Assembly: GCA_900556795.1 (NCBI GenBank)
Contig: USQD01000121.1
Location: forward strand, 1-6,381
Origin: an uncultured Prevotella sp.
Lineage (GTDB): Bacteria > Bacteroidota > Bacteroidia > Bacteroidales > Bacteroidaceae
DNA length: 6,381 nt
Direction of reading: 5' to 3'
The notes beneath the pieces were generated by a model, which ran no database searches, was not told the origin of the DNA, and was given only the letters and a program-made list of their open reading frames with translations. A program made the translations under genes and the position numbers. The first letter of the stretch is position 1. Each line of letters starts with the position of its first letter. Positions 1 through 6,182 of the stretch are shown piece after piece.

Positions 1-43
1 TCATTATGTTATTTGTTACCTTATTCTGTTAATATTCAATTAT

Positions 44-409
44 TTATAAAAACAGAGAATAAGGTGGAGCACGGGTAGATTTTACCCCCTTCGCCCTGTA
101 CAAGCAAGGAGAGCAGAAGGCACGGCGAGGGGAGAGATGGAGCACGGCGATGGCAATCCAAACCACGAGGGATGGAGCCAGATAAGGAGTGCTTTGCAAT
201 TGGCAAAGCACACAGTCGTGCATGGTATTCTGCAGGGCTGTCAGATGCCCGTCGTGATGAACATGATGGGCACAATCGGCACAATAGAAATCAGCATGAG
301 TTACCTGCGCTTCACCATGATGGTGAAACGTAACGGCAAGCAGCATCGGCAGGTAAACCAATAGCAGCAGCCAGGAAATCCTGATTCTCTTATGCGTTAT
401 CCACTGCAT
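44..409 (-). CDS. Small His/Cys-rich membrane protein, DUF2946-like
   Basis: A 121-residue protein with an N-terminal hydrophobic segment (about residues 11-28, signal peptide or membrane anchor) and a second weaker one (about 79-92). Between them lies a dense set of possible metal ligands: HHH at 29-31, H38, C43 and C46 (CxxC), H48, H49, H51, H52, H55, and H64-x-C66-x-x-C69. Another CxxC sits at 99-102, and the C-terminus carries RAPP (113-116). An HxCxLC motif plus a terminal RAPP/RGPP is what I recall of DUF2946 proteins, which are often found near TonB receptors and copper genes. Metal binding is therefore inferred, not shown. The start at 409 has no clear Shine-Dalgarno, but a Bacteroidetes -7 box lies 53 bp upstream. 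It is transcribed divergently from the receptor operon and may lead into a gene beyond the window's left edge. I am fairly sure it is a real gene; the family name is less certain. Confidence 0.72.
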   Translation of the reverse strand: MQWITHKRIRISWLLLLVYLPMLLAVTFHHHGEAQVTHADFYCADCAHHVHHDGHLTALQNTMHDCVLCQLQSTPYLAPSLVVWIAIAVLHLSPRRAFCSPCLYRAKGVKSTRAPPYSLFL

Positions 410-461
410 TTAACTATATTTATTTTCTGCAATTATCTACAGTCTTCTGATTTTTCCGTTT

Positions 462-470
462 GCAAAGTTA
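462..470 (-). promoter_or_regulatory. Bacteroidetes -7 promoter box for the small His/Cys-rich gene
   Basis: Read on the minus strand the box is TAACTTTGC, a full match to TAnnTTTG. It would start transcription about 45 nt before the ATG at 409. No good TTTG -33 box is seen at the usual 19-21 nt spacing, so upstream recognition may be weak or activator-dependent. Confidence 0.55.
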
Positions 471-484
471 ATCATTTCTTCCTA

Positions 485-497
485 AAATGCTGCATTT
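485..497. promoter_or_regulatory. Palindrome at the midpoint of divergent promoters, possible operator
   Basis: AAATGC-T-GCATTT is a perfect inverted repeat with 6-bp arms. Its centre (491) is exactly midway between the two oppositely facing -7 boxes (centres 466 and 516), so it covers or abuts the -33 position of both promoters. This fits a shared operator for a dimeric regulator. That function is inferred; short palindromes in AT-rich DNA can also arise by chance. Confidence 0.4.
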
Positions 498-511
498 CCC
501 AATTATTTTTG

Positions 512-520
512 TACTTTTGC
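512..520 (+). promoter_or_regulatory. Bacteroidetes -7 promoter box for the receptor-sigma-fecR operon
   Basis: TACTTTTGC matches TAnnTTTG. Transcription would begin near 526, giving a leader of about 75 nt before the receptor start at 602. No TTTG is found at the standard -33 spacing, as is also the case for the opposing promoter. Confidence 0.55.
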
Positions 521-560
521 AACAAAATTTTTAAAAATAAGCGTACCCGATTCCAGGGGG

Positions 561-605
561 ATGTTGTATTATGAACAAAGTAGAATTATAAAAACAAGAA
601 AATGA
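561..605 (+). other. Leader with two short upstream ORFs before the receptor gene
   Basis: The leader holds two overlapping mini-ORFs. One runs from ATG 561 for 14 codons and stops with TGA at 603-605, overlapping the receptor ATG (602-604) as ATGA. The other, from ATG 571, encodes MNKVEL and stops at 589-591, ten bases before the receptor start. The tract AGGGGG at 555-560 lies 10 nt before ATG 571, a plausible though imperfect Shine-Dalgarno, and directly abuts ATG 561. The receptor ATG itself has no clear Shine-Dalgarno, so translation could depend on coupling to a mini-ORF. Bacteroidetes often initiate without Shine-Dalgarno, so chance is a real alternative. Confidence 0.25.
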
Positions 606-3154
606 TGAAAAGAACGACTTCCCTTTTACTGTGTCTTGTCTTGAGCATTTCCCTATTTGCTCAAAGCAGAGGTGTGACCTTACAGGTGCATAACGAAACG
701 CTTACTTCCGTATTGAAGAAGATTGAAAAGGCGGGCGAGAAGAATATCCTCTTTGCCTATCAGGCTACCGACCAATATCGCGTTACTGCCAATATCCAGG
801 CTAAGCGACAGAAGGAAGCCCTGGAGATGGTGCTGCAAGGGAAACCTTTCTCCTTCGTAGAGCACAATACCTATTTTGCCGTTCAATATACGGGCAAGAC
901 AGCCCAGGTGGAACAGATCAAGGGCAGGGTGGTGGATGAGCACCAGCAGCCTCTGCCTTTTGCCAACGTGGTGTTGATTTCCTCCGTCAGCAAGGCTTAT
1001 GTGGCAGGTTGTGTAACGGCGGAGGATGGAAGCTTCGTGCTTCCTTATGCCGATAAGGATGTGATGCTGAAGGTTTCGTTTGTGGGCTATAAGTCGCAGA
1101 CCCTGGCCTGCAAGCCTACCATGCACATCGGTCTGCATCCCGACACCCAGCAGCTGCAGGCGGTAACCATCAAGAGTACCCGCCCCAATGTGGTGTATAA
1201 GGACGGTGCCTTCTCTACCCTGGTATCAGGTACCATCCTGGGCGAACTAGGCTCTGCCGAAGATATGATCAGCCAGTTGCCCTTCGTTTCGGGCGAAGCG
1301 GGCAGTTGGGAGATTATCGGTCGTGGAGCGCCCGAGATTTATCTCAACGGCAGGAAACTGGAGAATCTGAACGAACTCAAGCGATTGAGTGCCAAGGATA
1401 TTCTGAAGGCAGAAATCGTTACCGTTCCCGGAGCACAGTATGGCTCCAAGACCAATGCCGTAATCCGTCTGCGTGCCGTTCGCAAGCGCGGACAGGGCTT
1501 GAGCGGAAGCCTTTATTCTGAATATTCCCAGGGCCGTTATTCGCCTCATACTTATGATGATGTGCAGTTGAACTATCGCACGGGCGGACTCGATATCTTC
1601 GGCGAAGTGGGAGTGGGAGTGGATCGCTCCCACACCACCGCCCATTCCGAAACCCAGCTCCATACCACTAGCGAGTGGGAATTCAACAGCCGCAGAACCA
1701 CGAATGCCAATAGTGGAGATATTCTCCTGAACACGGGATTCAACTATGAGATTTCCGAGCAGCAATCGCTGGGTATGCGCTATGAAACAACCAATATGAT
1801 AGGCAACAACTACACCCACAGCTGGGGAGCTACCGATGTGTGGGAGGATGGTAAACTGACGGAAAGCATGGGCGTAGATCTGTTTTCGAAAAGCAAGCCT
1901 CATTGGTCGCATAGCGTGAACGCCTATTATAATGGCGATTTCGGCAAATGGAACATCAATTTCAATGGCGACTTCTATAATAAGGTGAGCCAGAGCACCC
2001 AGACGGCTATAAACGACGGACAGCTGGATGCGGAATCAGAAAGCAAGGTGAGGAGTAATCTCTATGCTGCCAAGCTGGTGGTGTCGGGACCATTGTGGAA
2101 GGGTAGGCTTTCCTTCGGAACGGAAGAGATGTTTACCAACCGCCGCAACGACTTCACCCAGAGCGGCTTTTCTGCCGATGCCTTCAACCACATCCGCCAG
2201 TCTATCTATGCCGGATTCTTGCAGTATTATCTGAACATAGGGCGCATGAATTATGGTGCCGGTTTGCGATACGAATATCAGAAGACCGATTATTACGAGA
2301 AGGATGTGCTGCAGGCAGAACAGAGTCCCAGCTACAGGGATTGGATTCCCTTCCTATCCATCGGCTACAGCAAGGAGAATCTGAATCTTTCCTTCTCCTA
2401 TCGTCTGAACAAGTACAGTCCTATCTACTCCATGCTTCAGAGCAGCATCGATTACGACAGCAAGTACGAGTACAAGTCGGGTGACCCTCATCTCAAGCCT
2501 CAGAAGCAGCACAGCTTCAACCTGTCGGGCAATTACAAGTGGCTGTCGTTCATGGCCTACTACAATTATGTGCTCGACATGTACATGACCTGGTACAAGC
2601 CTTACGACGAGGTGAATCATCCTAGTGTGCTTTTGCAGACGATGGCCACGGTGCCTCATTCCTACTATTGTGGAGCCAATCTCCGTGTGGCGCCTTCGTT
2701 TGGAATCTGGTATCCTAACCTCATGGTGAGTGTCTTATACAATCATCAGAATGTAGATCATCTCAATATTCCCGAGTTTGGCAGCCAGCCTCAGTTTACA
2801 TTCAGCATGAACAACAATCTGAGGCTTCCCCACCGGTGGTTCATGAATCTTTCGGGCAATGTCAGCACGAGAGCGGCGATGGGAATCGGAATAAAGAAAT
2901 GTATGGGCAACATGCAGTTCCAGGTTTCCAAGAATTTCATGAAGAATGATGCCCTCAAGGTGATGTTTGTATTGCGAGACCTCTTGCATACAGGATATTA
3001 TTATTTCGAGGCAAACGGCACGCAGTCGCATCGCACGTTTACCCGATACGCAGATAATCAGAAAGTTGCCATCAATGTGAGATACACATTCAATGCAACG
3101 AGAAATAAATATAAAGGTAGTGGCGCAGGACAGAGCGAAAGACAACGACTTTAA
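602..3154 (+). CDS. TonB-dependent receptor/transducer with STN domain
   Basis: An 850-residue outer-membrane protein. A signal peptide covers residues 1-20, with cleavage likely at SLFA-QS. Next come an STN domain (about 23-97), a carboxypeptidase-regulatory-like beta-sandwich (about 105-179, with IKGRVVDEHQQPLPFANV and the VGYK motif), a plug (about 190-291, with GRGAPEIYLNGR) and a beta-barrel to the C-terminus, rich in alternating aromatic strands and ending in KYKGSGAGQSERQRL. The plug-barrel style matches the Bacteroidetes OMP_b-brl_3 group, which works without a SusD partner; no susD is seen here. STN domains pass a ligand signal to FecR-type anti-sigma factors, which fits the two downstream genes. 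The substrate cannot be read from the sequence; a metal or metal complex is a guess from the divergent His/Cys-rich gene. A second ATG (605) is an equally good start. The gene appears intact. Confidence 0.9.
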   Translation: MMKRTTSLLLCLVLSISLFAQSRGVTLQVHNETLTSVLKKIEKAGEKNILFAYQATDQYRVTANIQAKRQKEALEMVLQGKPFSFVEHNTYFAVQYTGKTAQVEQIKGRVVDEHQQPLPFANVVLISSVSKAYVAGCVTAEDGSFVLPYADKDVMLKVSFVGYKSQTLACKPTMHIGLHPDTQQLQAVTIKSTRPNVVYKDGAFSTLVSGTILGELGSAEDMISQLPFVSGEAGSWEIIGRGAPEIYLNGRKLENLNELKRLSAKDILKAEIVTVPGAQYGSKTNAVIRLRAVRKRGQGLSGSLYSEYSQGRYSPHTYDDVQLNYRTGGLDIFGEVGVGVDRSHTTAHSETQLHTTSEWEFNSRRTTNANSGDILLNTGFNYEISEQQSLGMRYETTNMIGNNYTHSWGATDVWEDGKLTESMGVDLFSKSKPHWSHSVNAYYNGDFGKWNINFNGDFYNKVSQSTQTAINDGQLDAESESKVRSNLYAAKLVVSGPLWKGRLSFGTEEMFTNRRNDFTQSGFSADAFNHIRQSIYAGFLQYYLNIGRMNYGAGLRYEYQKTDYYEKDVLQAEQSPSYRDWIPFLSIGYSKENLNLSFSYRLNKYSPIYSMLQSSIDYDSKYEYKSGDPHLKPQKQHSFNLSGNYKWLSFMAYYNYVLDMYMTWYKPYDEVNHPSVLLQTMATVPHSYYCGANLRVAPSFGIWYPNLMVSVLYNHQNVDHLNIPEFGSQPQFTFSMNNNLRLPHRWFMNLSGNVSTRAAMGIGIKKCMGNMQFQVSKNFMKNDALKVMFVLRDLLHTGYYYFEANGTQSHRTFTRYADNQKVAINVRYTFNATRNKYKGSGAGQSERQRL

Positions 3155-3635
3155 GCAGCTATTCCTGGAAATGTATCCTCGATTGGTGCGTTATGCCGTG
3201 TCCCTTTTGGGAGACGGCAACGAGGCCCGTGACATTGTGGGAGATGTTTTCGAGAAGGCGTGGAACCAATTCTCCTCCTTGCAGATGGAAACAAGGAGGA
3301 GCTGGCTCTACGCATCGGTGAGAAATGCCTGCCTCAACTGGCTCAAGCACCAGCAGGTGGAACAGACCAACGTAGAGGCGCTGATAGAGGCCACCCGGTA
3401 TGATATGAGTACCCGGTATGAGGAGCACGAGCGCCTGCTGCAACAGGCGGAGCGGATAGCGAGGGAGCTGAAGGAACCCACCTGCACGATTCTCCGCCTC
3501 TGCTATTTCGAGCATCTCACCTATCAGCAGGCAGCCGACAGGCTGGGCATCAGTCCCAACACCGTTAAGAAGCATATTTCCAAGGCACTCGCCACCTTGC
3601 GCGAGCGAATGAAGTATCCAAACATAGAGAATTAG
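3093..3635 (+). CDS. ECF (extracytoplasmic function) sigma-70 factor, FecI-like
   Basis: A 180-residue cytoplasmic sigma factor. Region 2 spans about residues 20-85 (FKQLFLEMYPRLVRYA, then ARDIVGDVFEKAW) and region 4 about 115-172, with a helix-turn-helix at 143-165 (LTYQQAADRLGISPNTVKKH). It would direct RNA polymerase to target promoters once released by the downstream anti-sigma factor. The ATG at 3093 gives a 62-bp overlap with the receptor gene and has no Shine-Dalgarno; GTG at 3120 is an alternative that still keeps all of region 2. Either start lies inside the receptor gene, so translation is probably coupled to it. Residues 101-112 (TRYDMS/TRYEEH) include an 11-bp direct repeat, ACCCGGTATGA, at 3393 and 3411, in the linker between regions 2 and 4. 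Family assignment is secure; the exact start is not. Confidence 0.92.
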   Translation: MQREINIKVVAQDRAKDNDFKQLFLEMYPRLVRYAVSLLGDGNEARDIVGDVFEKAWNQFSSLQMETRRSWLYASVRNACLNWLKHQQVEQTNVEALIEATRYDMSTRYEEHERLLQQAERIARELKEPTCTILRLCYFEHLTYQQAADRLGISPNTVKKHISKALATLRERMKYPNIEN

Positions 3636-3639
3636 GAGG
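3634..3639 (+). promoter_or_regulatory. Strong Shine-Dalgarno of fecR, overlapping the sigma stop codon
   Basis: AGGAGG lies 7 nt before ATG 3647 and shares bases with the TAG stop of the sigma gene (3633-3635). A consensus Shine-Dalgarno is uncommon in Bacteroidetes and is absent before the receptor and sigma starts. It fixes the fecR start and suggests that the anti-sigma factor is made efficiently and in step with its sigma factor. Confidence 0.75.
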
Positions 3640-3646
3640 AAAAATC

Positions 3647-4696
3647 ATGAATAAGAATCAAGATCAAGAACTGGATTATAGAATGGATTCTGTATCAGAA
3701 AATGTTTCTGAGAATGCTTCTGAGAAAGTTTCAGAAAATGTTTCTGATGCCCGGCTTTCCCAGATTTTCGGGGAAGCCTTGGGCGATGAGCCTTCGAAGG
3801 AAGAAACGCTGGCGGCTTGGGAAGCTTTCGAGAAGAAGCATATTTCTTCTGAGAAGGAACATCTACAGAAGGCAGCAGATGAATTGTCTGAGAAAAAAAT
3901 AGATAAAGCTCGAATCCTGACTTGGATTACGGCATCTGTTGCTGTAGCGGCAAGCCTATTCCTTTTTATTTTCCGTTCATCTCAGGAGATTTCTCAGCCT
4001 ACGGAGTTCTCCATGGAACTTTTCTCGGAGGTCACTTCTCCCAAGCAGGTAGAGCAGACCCTGAGCAATGGCTATTGCGTGGTTTCTACCCCGGCAGCAA
4101 CCACCACCTTGGTAACGCTGAGCGATGGCACCAGGGTGATGCTCAACGCCAATTCTACGCTCGAATATCCTGCATCTTTCGATGATGCAGAAGTCCGGGA
4201 AGTCCGTCTGAAGGGCGAGGCTCATTTCGAGGTAACCAAGAACCCTCATCGTCCTTTCGTGGTAAAGGCGGGCGAGATGCAGACGCAGGTATTAGGTACC
4301 ATATTCGATGTGAAAGCCTATCGCAAGGATGCCCCTAAGGTAACCCTGATGCAGGGCAAGGTGAAGGTGAGCAATGCCGATACTGAGGTGGAAATGCGCC
4401 CGGGGCAGACTGCTACGCTCCAGGCGGATAAGATAGTGGTGTCTAAGGCTTCCTCTTCAGCCTCCGATTGGCTGGAAGGCGATTTCGATATGGATCAGGT
4501 TACGCTGGCAGAGGCGATGAGCGACATCGGAGCCTGGTACAACAAGACCGTAGTCTTCCAATCCCAGGCGAATATGGATAAGCTCATCCATTTCCGCTTC
4601 TCCCGCAGGGCAAGTCTGCAGGAAATCATCACGGCGCTGAACGAGATGGGTGTGGCAAAAGTCAGAATAGAAAAGGGCAAGATCATGGTGCTTTAA
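3647..4696 (+). CDS. FecR-family anti-sigma factor with DUF4974 C-terminal domain
   Basis: A 349-residue single-pass inner-membrane protein. The cytoplasmic part (1-88) should bind the sigma factor encoded upstream; it starts with a Ser/Glu-rich four-residue repeat (about 17-33), followed by a short helical part (SQIFGEALGDEP, LAAWEAFEKKH). The membrane helix is about 89-109. The periplasmic FecR domain covers about 150-260 (LSDGTRVMLNANSTLEYP, LKGEAHFEVTKNPHRPFVV, VLGTIFDVKAY, LMQGKVKV). A DUF4974/STN-like end follows at about 279-349 (FDMDQVTLAEAMSDIGAWYN to KIMVL). By family, the periplasmic part meets the receptor STN domain, and proteolysis then frees the sigma factor. The start is set by AGGAGG seven bases upstream. 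The last codons form the left arm of the terminator hairpin. The gene is complete, and the family call is secure. Confidence 0.93.
   Translation: MNKNQDQELDYRMDSVSENVSENASEKVSENVSDARLSQIFGEALGDEPSKEETLAAWEAFEKKHISSEKEHLQKAADELSEKKIDKARILTWITASVAVAASLFLFIFRSSQEISQPTEFSMELFSEVTSPKQVEQTLSNGYCVVSTPAATTTLVTLSDGTRVMLNANSTLEYPASFDDAEVREVRLKGEAHFEVTKNPHRPFVVKAGEMQTQVLGTIFDVKAYRKDAPKVTLMQGKVKVSNADTEVEMRPGQTATLQADKIVVSKASSSASDWLEGDFDMDQVTLAEAMSDIGAWYNKTVVFQSQANMDKLIHFRFSRRASLQEIITALNEMGVAKVRIEKGKIMVL
3695..3745 (+). repeat. 12-bp in-frame tandem repeat in the fecR 5' end
   Basis: About four units of 12 bp encode SENV-SENA-SEKV-SENV, then S. The stretch TCAGAAAATGTTTCTGA occurs identically at 3695 and 3731, 36 bp (three units) apart. 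Copy-number change would add or remove four residues without breaking the frame. It lies in the cytoplasmic, sigma-facing part of the anti-sigma factor, ahead of its helical segment. Confidence 0.75.
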
Positions 4697-4716
4697 GCCA
4701 TGGTCTTGCCCCTTTT
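4671..4716. terminator. Bidirectional intrinsic terminator between convergent genes
   Basis: A 14-bp stem pairs 4675-4688 (GGGCAAGATCATGG) with 4698-4711 (CCATGGTCTTGCCC), with one G-U pair (4683/4703) and a 9-nt loop. On the plus strand it is followed by CTTTTCC; on the minus strand it is followed by the complement of AAAA (4671-4674). It can therefore end transcripts from fecR and from the converging ATPase. The left arm is made of fecR's last codons, and the fecR stop (4694-4696) lies in the loop. The T-tracts are short, so efficiency is uncertain. Confidence 0.7.
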
Positions 4717-4717
4717 C

Positions 4718-6013
4718 CTATTCCATCTCCCATATCGGCATAACCTCAATCCTTATTCCGTCTCGTTCGAAGGTCTCTCGTTGGGAGAAAGTGATGATTT
4801 TTCCCTGTTTGCAGCCTGTAACGGAGGAGGCAGCTATCAAGCCTCCTATCTCTCGTTCAACGTTATCATCATTCAATGTCCAGCAGACTTGTATCAGCTC
4901 AGCTACACGCTCGCCCTTTTTCACAACGAAGTCGCATTCCTTCGATTCATAGAAGTAGAATATCCCGTCCTCTTCTCCAAGTGTTCTCTCTAAGTTGAGA
5001 TAAACAATATTCTCCAAAGCCTTGCCTGCATCTTCGCTCTCAGGCAATAATACGGCATTGCGCAGGGCAATGTCAGCCACATAATACTTGGCAGGAGCAG
5101 AACGCTGTTTTACCATCGACTTATCGTATTTTTCCACTTTGCGAAACATGAAAATGTTGCAAGCATAGTCGAGCCACAGATAGAGGGAATCCTTGGAGAC
5201 CTTTAAGCCTTGCGATTTCAAGTCGTTATAAATATTGTTCACGCTAGTCGGCTTCGTGAGATTGTTCATCACACGCTTTAAGAAATAACGCACCACCGAA
5301 GGAGAAGCTCCGATATGATAATGCTCCACCATATCCCTGAAGAGCATGGTGTTGAAGTAAGACTGCAGGATTTTTACTTTTTCCATCTTGCTTTTTTCGA
5401 GAACAACCTCTGGAAAACCGCCCTCCTCGCAATAACCGCGGAAGGAGACCGCCATCTTTGCCTTTCCTGCTTCGCTAAATGGATTTGCCTTGGTGCCTTT
5501 GAACGCCAAATATTCCTTGAAACTCAAAGGATACTCGCGATATTCGTCAGGCCATCCTCGCAAAGCGGAAGCCATTTCTTCTGAAAGCATCTTGGCTGTG
5601 CTACCTGTTACATAGATATGCTTGCAATAATTCTTATACACTCGGAGAACAAAGAGTTCCCAGCCCTCTATGAGTTGTATCTCATCAAAAAACATATAAA
5701 CATCCTTAAGCGATGTATCAGGATACATTTCTCGATAAGCTTGCAGCAATTCATCGAAGTTTTCGGGCGACATAGAAAGAAAACGTTCATCGTCGAAGCC
5801 TACATAGAGGATGCGCTCTTTTGGAATTCCTTGTTGTAGCAGGCGATTAATCGTAAGTCCCAATAATGATGACTTTCCGCAACGGCGAATGCCAGTAACA
5901 GTCACGATGCGGTTTCCATCCAACGGAAGTTGGGTGCTTCTCTCTTGCAAGGCAAAAGGTAATTCCTCTTGGTGCAAGGATATGATTGACTGAAATGTGC
6001 TGCGTAGTTCCAT
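4718..6013 (-). CDS. AAA-family ATP-binding protein with DUF4143 C-terminal domain
   Basis: A 431-residue cytoplasmic protein. The N-terminal ATPase part has a P-loop at 41-48 (GIRRCGKS), Walker B at 106-111 (YMFFDE, D110/E111), a sensor-like VTGSTAKML at 135-143, and the family's YPLSFKEYL at 161-169. A winged-helix-like stretch (about 238-283) precedes a DUF4143 region with a PD-(D/E)xK-like pattern: E334, D361 in ECDFVVKKG, then ELIQV (372-376), where many relatives have ExK. Loss of that lysine suggests an inactive nuclease-like fold. The biological role of this family in Bacteroidales is not settled. The start at 6013 is chosen because AGAAGG lies 7 nt upstream and the domain begins just after; an in-frame ATG at 6118 would place the promoter inside the gene. 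Its neighbour upstream is a related ATPase. Confidence 0.88.
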   Translation of the reverse strand: MELRSTFQSIISLHQEELPFALQERSTQLPLDGNRIVTVTGIRRCGKSSLLGLTINRLLQQGIPKERILYVGFDDERFLSMSPENFDELLQAYREMYPDTSLKDVYMFFDEIQLIEGWELFVLRVYKNYCKHIYVTGSTAKMLSEEMASALRGWPDEYREYPLSFKEYLAFKGTKANPFSEAGKAKMAVSFRGYCEEGGFPEVVLEKSKMEKVKILQSYFNTMLFRDMVEHYHIGASPSVVRYFLKRVMNNLTKPTSVNNIYNDLKSQGLKVSKDSLYLWLDYACNIFMFRKVEKYDKSMVKQRSAPAKYYVADIALRNAVLLPESEDAGKALENIVYLNLERTLGEEDGIFYFYESKECDFVVKKGERVAELIQVCWTLNDDNVEREIGGLIAASSVTGCKQGKIITFSQRETFERDGIRIEVMPIWEME

Positions 6014-6020
6014 TTGTGTA

Positions 6021-6026
6021 CCTTCT
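6021..6026 (-). promoter_or_regulatory. Shine-Dalgarno deciding the ATPase start
   Basis: AGAAGG on the minus strand, 7 nt before ATG 6013. It supports this start over the in-frame ATG at 6118, which would add 35 residues rich in Ile, Lys and Asn that do not resemble the family. Confidence 0.6.
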
Positions 6027-6074
6027 TTATTACTGATTATTTTATTGTTAATATGTAGATACCTACACTCGGTT

Positions 6075-6083
6075 GCAAAGATA
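6075..6083 (-). promoter_or_regulatory. Bacteroidetes -7 promoter box of the ATPase gene
   Basis: TATCTTTGC on the minus strand matches TAnnTTTG exactly. With a 20-nt spacer the -33 position reads TTTC (6104-6107), three of four bases of TTTG, and falls inside the nearer palindrome. Transcription would begin about 55 nt before ATG 6013. Confidence 0.68.
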
Positions 6084-6087
6084 CAAA

Positions 6088-6108
6088 CTTTCCTTCTAAA
6101 AAGGAAAG
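6088..6108. promoter_or_regulatory. Promoter-proximal palindrome, possible operator (site A)
   Basis: The arms CTTTCCTTCT and AAAAGGAAAG around a central A match at 9 of 10 positions. The site fills the space between the ATPase -7 box and its -33 position, so a bound protein would block RNA polymerase. Its half-site is shared with the palindrome centred 33 bp upstream. The operator role is inferred. Confidence 0.5.
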
Positions 6109-6121
6109 AAATCGGCAATTA

Positions 6122-6140
6122 TTTCCTTTTCAAAAGGAAA
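6122..6140. promoter_or_regulatory. Promoter-distal palindrome, possible operator (site B)
   Basis: TTTCCTTTT-C-AAAAGGAAA is a perfect 9-bp inverted repeat with a single central base. It has nearly the same sequence as site A, and their centres (6098, 6131) are 33 bp apart, about three helical turns, so both would face the same side of the DNA. The outer nonamers AAACTTTCC (6085-6093) and GGAAAGTTT (6136-6144) are also exact inverse copies. Confidence 0.5.
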
Positions 6141-6182
6141 GTTTCTGTTTTTATCTAAAATCTCTTTTTGCTCTTTAAAGCT

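Noticed and set aside
1..5. The first bases TCATT could continue the adapter from the right end (adapter ends GTATCATT), suggesting a circular join
   Set aside because: Only five bases agree, with a one-base overlap, and this was noticed after the fact; chance is sufficient.
137..364. Open frame on the plus strand opposite the His/Cys-rich gene
   Set aside because: It lacks a recognisable domain, signal or start site, whereas the minus-strand frame has clear membrane segments, Cys/His motifs and a promoter box.
1247..1912. Long minus-strand open frame inside the receptor gene
   Set aside because: It has no recognisable domain and lies fully within a well-supported receptor; it is a reverse-strand shadow of biased codons.
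3393..3421. Direct repeat ACCCGGTATGA twice, 18 bp apart, in the sigma gene
   Set aside because: It encodes a simple TRYDMS/TRYEEH duplication in the variable linker; too short to call a mobile or regulatory element.
6014..6118. A 35-codon in-frame extension of the ATPase to an ATG at 6118
   Set aside because: It would place the -7 box TATCTTTGC and part of palindrome site A inside the coding region, and ATG 6013 has its own Shine-Dalgarno and starts just before the conserved ATPase domain.
6145..6182. Possible terminator after the upstream ATPase fragment (GCTCTTTAAAGCTC region)
   Set aside because: The pairing is short and AT-rich and lacks a stable stem followed by a T-tract on the minus strand.
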